This document shows, in pieces, positions 60,394-64,000 of a stretch of DNA of 64,000 bases. The stretch lies in NCBI GenBank assembly GCA_020635655.1, contig JACJZI010000011.1:1-64000 (forward strand), written 5' to 3'. The notes beneath the pieces are model-generated. The model did not search any database. It saw nothing but the letters and a program-made list of their open reading frames with translations, and was not told the DNA's origin. Made by a program: the position numbers and the translations under genes. Each line of letters opens with the position of its first letter. Position 1 is the stretch's first letter. This DNA is from Flavobacteriales bacterium. Its GTDB lineage: Bacteria > Bacteroidota > Bacteroidia > Flavobacteriales_F > PHOS-HE28.

Positions 60394-61619
60394 CAGCGCA
60401 TCCGGATCAGTTCGTCCGCCCAGGCTGCATGCACGTCCTCACTGCAGAAATGTTCATTCCAATGGGCGCGGGCATGGTCACGCATGGCCCCATCCGCCAA
60501 ACGCATGGCATCCATCAACGCAACTGCTAGTCCATCGGGACCAATGACCGCAGGCAGGAGCACCCCTGTTCTTCCGTGGAGCACGATCTCCGGCACCCCT
60601 CCCACCGCACATGCGACCATCGGAACACCGAAGCTGGCAGCCTCCATGAGCGCAACCGGCACACCGCCCTCTGACATGCTCGGATGCACGAAAAGATCCA
60701 CCGGATGCTCCTGGTACCATGAGATCACGTGTTTATTCGGCACACTGCCCATTAGGGTCGCCCGTACGTTCGGCGGCATCCGGGCGATCTCCCGTTCCAG
60801 GTCATCGCGTTCCGGACCATCACCGAAATGGGTCCACTCCACCTCCATTTCGAACAATGCCAATGCCTTGGCCAGCAACGTGACCCGCTTCAGCGGGAAC
60901 AGGTTGGAACAGGACACGATGCGCAGCGGACCCGGAGAAGGCGCCCAGGGAGCGCTCCCGTGGTCGGCGGTACCCAAATAGGCCAGCCCCAGCCGGTCCG
61001 CGAAACGCGGATGCCGCTCACGAAGATGCTCCAAACCCGAGCGCGATACGGCATATACGCGTCTGGCCCGCTCCAGGTGAAAGCTTTGAAGGACCTGCCA
61101 GCCGTCCGGGGAGCGATCAGCGAACAGGTCGAAACCCATGATCCGCGACACGAACCAACCCTTCGGGTACCAATAGCGCCACAACCCCAGGGCCGTAGCC
61201 CAGTCACTGGTCCAATAACTGTACAGGACCACGCGTTCGGGATCATACCGTGATGCAAAGATCTTTCGCAAGGCGAGGGCGCGATGCAATCCCTGCCGAA
61301 AGCGGCTTCTCGCCTCGGGCCACCTGGCCCGAAAGACCTCCGGGGTAGGGGCGTCCCGGCGGACGATCCGGCGCACGCGAAGGAGCAGGGGCAGATGGAT
61401 CATCATCCGGAAAAGACCAGCGCGCGCATAAAGCCTGGAAACAGGGCCCACCACCTCCACGCCTGCCGGCAGGTCGCGCGATGGTCCGAGTACTTCCAAC
61501 GGGAACAACGATACACGATCGAACCTTTCCGCGAGGAAAGGCAGTTCGTGTTCCAGGAATGCTTCGCCAACACCATAGGGGAAGTGCATGGTGAACAACC
61601 AAAGCTCCCGTCCCCTCAT
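60393..61619 (-). CDS. Glycosyltransferase, GT4-like, tandem paralog A
   Basis: 408 residues, GT-B fold. N-terminal block F-T-M-H-F-P-Y-G-V-G-E-A-F-L-E-H-E-L; donor region W-T-H-F-G-D-G-P-E-R-D-D-L near 260; D-L-F-V-H-P-S-M-S-E-G-G-V-P-V-A-L-M-E-A near 312 with conserved acidic residues. It is clearly paralogous to the next gene upstream (61671-62894). A promoter-like TATTTTTG lies 26 bases upstream, inside a hairpin loop. Confidence 0.88.
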   Translation of the reverse strand: MRGRELWLFTMHFPYGVGEAFLEHELPFLAERFDRVSLFPLEVLGPSRDLPAGVEVVGPVSRLYARAGLFRMMIHLPLLLRVRRIVRRDAPTPEVFRARWPEARSRFRQGLHRALALRKIFASRYDPERVVLYSYWTSDWATALGLWRYWYPKGWFVSRIMGFDLFADRSPDGWQVLQSFHLERARRVYAVSRSGLEHLRERHPRFADRLGLAYLGTADHGSAPWAPSPGPLRIVSCSNLFPLKRVTLLAKALALFEMEVEWTHFGDGPERDDLEREIARMPPNVRATLMGSVPNKHVISWYQEHPVDLFVHPSMSEGGVPVALMEAASFGVPMVACAVGGVPEIVLHGRTGVLLPAVIGPDGLAVALMDAMRLADGAMRDHARAHWNEHFCSEDVHAAWADELIRMR

Positions 61620-61629
61620 GCTGTTCGTG

Positions 61630-61667
61630 CTGCCCGCGGCACGGCCAAAAATAGCGTACGCGGGCAG
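61630..61667. promoter_or_regulatory. Inverted repeat whose loop contains a TATTTTTG promoter element
   Basis: CTGCCCGCG (61630-61638) and CGCGGGCAG (61659-61667) form a 9-bp stem with a 20-base loop. The loop holds TATTTTTG on the minus strand (61653-61646), an exact TAnnTTTG. The stem could act as an operator or transcript hairpin between two paralogous glycosyltransferase genes. Confidence 0.45.
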
Positions 61668-61670
61668 GCT

Positions 61671-62894
61671 TCAGTCCGAGGCGCCCAGCACCTCCATGGC
61701 GAACCTGCCGAACGTGTTCTCGGCCCGGAAGTGCTGCTCCCAAAAAGCGCGGACCCGATCTCTCGCTGAGGGTGTGCACCAAGCACTCTCCGGGTATTCC
61801 TCCACCCATCGGGCCACCTCCCCGGGATCGGGATCGCGGGGTAGCAGCCGACCGGTCCGTTCGTTGACCAGGTCGCGCACACCACCCGAATCCGTGACCA
61901 GAAGCGGGATCCCGAAACTGGCCGCTTCCTGCGCGGCCACCGCGACCCCGCCCTCCAGTTCGCTGAAGAGCACGAAAAGATGAACTGGCACCTCCCCATA
62001 CCAATCCATGATCCGGGCATTGTCCCGGTCACCCTTCAGGTCCACCTGCACGTTCGCCGGAAGGCGCGATATGGCCTTTTCCAAGGCGCCGCGTTCAACA
62101 CCATCGCCGAAGTGGGTCCAGCGTACGGGGATCCGTACCTGTTCCAGCACCCGTGCCCAAAGCAGCAAGCGCTTGCGAGGGATGAGGTGCGCGCATGATG
62201 CGATGTGCAGTGGGTCCGGTGGTGCCCACGGGCCGGGTCCGTGGTCCGTAGTGCCCAGATGGCGCAGCGCGAATTTCTCCATGTACCTCGGATGACGGGC
62301 CCGCAGATGCTCCAAGCCGGACCCCGAGACCGCGAACACACGGTCCACATGTTCCAACTGAAAGCTCCGGAATGGGATCCATCCGCGCGCATGCTGGTGC
62401 TCATATAGGTCGAAGCCATGCGCCCTGGAGACGAAGCGCAGACGGGGATCGCGTTCGTGCAGCAGCCCAAGGGCAGTGACCCAGTCGTGCAGCCAGTAGG
62501 TGTACAACCGCCCACCCTCCATGGATGGATCACGCAACAGGTCCCTCAGAAGATGTGCACGATGCACAGCCTGGAGGGTGCGTTGGAACAACGCACGGCG
62601 CTCACTGCGCCATGACGGGACGTCCGGCGCATCCTGCCGCAGTGATCGCCAAAGCTTCCGAGCAGGGCCGGACCAGGTCAGCAACTCCCTCAGGGTGGCA
62701 CGCGCGTAGGGATCACCAGGCAATGTGCGCACCTGTGCGTTGGCCGGGAGCGGGCGGGCGGCGCCATCAGGGAATTGGGGGACCACCACCACACGTTCGG
62801 CCAGATCGCAGAGCACGGGAAGCTCGTTCTCGAGAAAAGTCTCACCCCTTCCAAAAGGGAACCGCATGGTGAACAGGATCACGGTCCGTTGCAT
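61671..62894 (-). CDS. Glycosyltransferase, GT4-like, tandem paralog B
   Basis: 407 residues from ATG 62894 (M-Q-R-T-V-I-L-F), 7 bases after the upstream stop. Shares with paralog A: F-T-M-R-F-P-F-G-R-G-E-T-F-L-E-N-E-L, Y-T-Y-W-L-H-D-W-V-T-A-L-G-L, V-S-R-A-H-G-F-D-L-Y, S-G-S-G-L-E-H-L-R-x-R-H-P-R, and W-T-H-F-G-D-G-V-E-R. The donor-site Glu lies in S-E-L-E-G-G-V-A-V-A-A-Q-E-A. The two enzymes have diverged enough to act at different steps. Confidence 0.88.
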   Translation of the reverse strand: MQRTVILFTMRFPFGRGETFLENELPVLCDLAERVVVVPQFPDGAARPLPANAQVRTLPGDPYARATLRELLTWSGPARKLWRSLRQDAPDVPSWRSERRALFQRTLQAVHRAHLLRDLLRDPSMEGGRLYTYWLHDWVTALGLLHERDPRLRFVSRAHGFDLYEHQHARGWIPFRSFQLEHVDRVFAVSGSGLEHLRARHPRYMEKFALRHLGTTDHGPGPWAPPDPLHIASCAHLIPRKRLLLWARVLEQVRIPVRWTHFGDGVERGALEKAISRLPANVQVDLKGDRDNARIMDWYGEVPVHLFVLFSELEGGVAVAAQEAASFGIPLLVTDSGGVRDLVNERTGRLLPRDPDPGEVARWVEEYPESAWCTPSARDRVRAFWEQHFRAENTFGRFAMEVLGASD

Positions 62895-62901
62895 GTCCGG
62901 G

Positions 62902-63906
62902 TCATGATGGCGCCCGCCCCAACAGGGCATTGACACGCCATTTGAGGAGATAGAGGATCCGGTCCGCGGGCCAATGACCACCGGCTTTCATGTGGGCGAT
63001 CGATGCTCCCCAACCGTATCGCGGCAAATAATGATAGACCCGGTCCCACATGGTCCCCACCGTGCGCGCGAAGGCCGCCTGTGGGAACAGGCCTTGCCGG
63101 GCATTGAGCCACAACAGGTGGTCGAACCACGCGCGAAGGCGTCGTACTGCCTGTGCATCGGGTGGTTCGTGGAAATAGGTCAGCGCCATCAGATGCGTGT
63201 CGATCTGCTCCGGGGTCGGGTGGAGGCCGACCAGGGGGAACAGCAGACGCAGGATCTCGCGGTGGTTGGCGATCCGGTCCCCACCGCGGGTGATATTGTT
63301 CGCACCCCTGCGGTAGAGCGTCATGGGCTCATCCAGATTGGCGATCCGGCCGACCGATGCGAGCCGGGCCCAGAACAACCAATCCTCTCCCACGCGCGGC
63401 CAGGCCGGATCGTAGCGCAGGCCATGCCGTTCCAGCACCTCCCGGCGCATGATGGACGCACCCTGGGACACGGGCACACCGAACAGCAGACCGGCCCGGG
63501 CATCGTCATCGCTCAATGGGAACTTCCAGGTCACCTCACGATCACCGAAAAGCTGCAACCAACCGCCTGAAGCGCCCACGTCGGGATGCGCATCCATGAA
63601 AGCCACCTGTCTGGCAATACGTTCGGGCACGGCGATGTCGTCGGCGTCCAACCGTACGATGTACTCCCCACGTGCTGCGGCGATGCCTGTGTTGGCCGCG
63701 GCCGCGGGTCCCAGATTGGAGGCATGCCGAACGATGCGGATCCGTCGATCGCCGATATCTTCCAAAATGCGCAGACTATCGTCAGTGCTGGCATCATCCA
63801 CGGCCACCACTTCCAGGTCCTTCCAGCTTCCATCGAGCACGGAACGTACCGCCTCCTTTACGAATGTCGCCTTGTTAAATACCGGGATGAGCACGCTGAC
63901 CCTCAT
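62902..63906 (-). CDS. Glycosyltransferase family 2 protein
   Basis: 334 residues. V-S-V-L-I-P-V-F-N at the N-terminus, V-D-D-A-S-T-D-D near 36 and the D-x-D block R-L-D-A-D-D near 86 are classic GT2. The catalytic base region is V-G-E-D-W-L-F-W near 175. The start overlaps the upstream gene stop (ATGA), and the next gene follows after 7 bases. Confidence 0.92.
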   Translation of the reverse strand: MRVSVLIPVFNKATFVKEAVRSVLDGSWKDLEVVAVDDASTDDSLRILEDIGDRRIRIVRHASNLGPAAAANTGIAAARGEYIVRLDADDIAVPERIARQVAFMDAHPDVGASGGWLQLFGDREVTWKFPLSDDDARAGLLFGVPVSQGASIMRREVLERHGLRYDPAWPRVGEDWLFWARLASVGRIANLDEPMTLYRRGANNITRGGDRIANHREILRLLFPLVGLHPTPEQIDTHLMALTYFHEPPDAQAVRRLRAWFDHLLWLNARQGLFPQAAFARTVGTMWDRVYHYLPRYGWGASIAHMKAGGHWPADRILYLLKWRVNALLGRAPS

Positions 63907-64000
63907 CCGCGCAAGTGCTTGAGTTTTCGCCGTAGCCGGAATGCAGGCCAGGAGCCTGCGCGCAACTGGTCCAGGAGCCCATCGAGCCGGGCCCGTTCCC
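63903..64000 (-). CDS. C-terminal end of a further gene, probably glycosyltransferase
   Basis: Only the last 32 codons are inside the window; the stop TGA overlaps the next ATG (ATGA). The tail reads ...R-L-D-G-L-L-D-Q-L-R and ends basic, K-L-K-H-L-R-G, like many glycosyltransferase C-termini. The 4-base overlap shows the operon continues beyond the window. The family cannot be proved. Confidence 0.5.
   Translation of the reverse strand, partial: ERARLDGLLDQLRAGSWPAFRLRRKLKHLRG

Overview
This is a GC-rich window from a member of the Bacteroidota, most likely a high-GC Flavobacteriales lineage. The lineage call is an inference from gene content: type IX secretion sorting domains of type A and type B, a DUF6089-type outer membrane protein, a choice-of-anchor-B protein, CotH proteins, and many TAnnTTTG-like -7 promoter elements typical of the phylum's primary sigma factor. 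I saw no rRNA, tRNA, CRISPR array or intact mobile element.

Region 1 (1-15281, all minus strand) is a battery of secreted multidomain proteins. Five consecutive genes (an FG-GAP/ASPIC protein, an M36 metalloprotease, an EEP-fold nuclease/phosphatase, a lysyl-oxidase/dockerin/cohesin-like protein and a choice-of-anchor-B protein) all end in the same 238-239-residue C-terminal module. Its last 80 residues carry two copies of a K-Y-[AT]-[GN]-x-x-N-D-R-D-x-I-L motif preceded by an EF-hand-like D-x-N-x-D-G loop. Two paralogous small secreted proteins flank the five; the complete one has an ordinary type A type IX sorting tail.

Region 2 (15339-30104) is mostly housekeeping: an isoprenylcysteine-methyltransferase-like membrane protein, a MoxR ATPase and three periplasmic folding factors (SurA-like, a lipoprotein, a large two-parvulin foldase) in one overlapping operon. 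After it come an AI-2E-family permease, a secreted M28 peptidase, guaB, a type B sorting-tail fibronectin protein, a nitronate monooxygenase and a DUF6089 outer membrane protein.

Region 3 (30155-39988, minus strand) is a compact seven-gene operon: a small membrane protein, a CotH-family protein, an O-antigen ligase/polymerase-like protein, a second and degenerate CotH-like protein fused to a beta-helix, a metallophosphoesterase-like membrane protein, a nucleotide-sugar epimerase/decarboxylase and an asparagine synthase. Divergent from it (40062-43289, plus strand) are a secreted protein and three overlapping paralogs that join a phage tail-fibre-like module to a Cys-rich G-x-R-L-C-[TS] domain.

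Region 4 (43335-64000) is a cell-surface glycan locus. It has two MBOAT acyltransferase plus SGNH-like pairs, eight glycosyltransferases including the clipped gene at the right edge, two nucleotide-sugar epimerases, a UDP-GlcNAc 2-epimerase, a serine-acetyltransferase-like enzyme and an orphan adenylation domain. It is interrupted at about 54.1-55.3 kb by an AT-rich scar that holds a tyrosine-recombinase remnant and a DUF4468 gene broken by one in-frame TAA, bounded by a 10-bp inverted repeat. The locus probably builds and acylates a surface polysaccharide.
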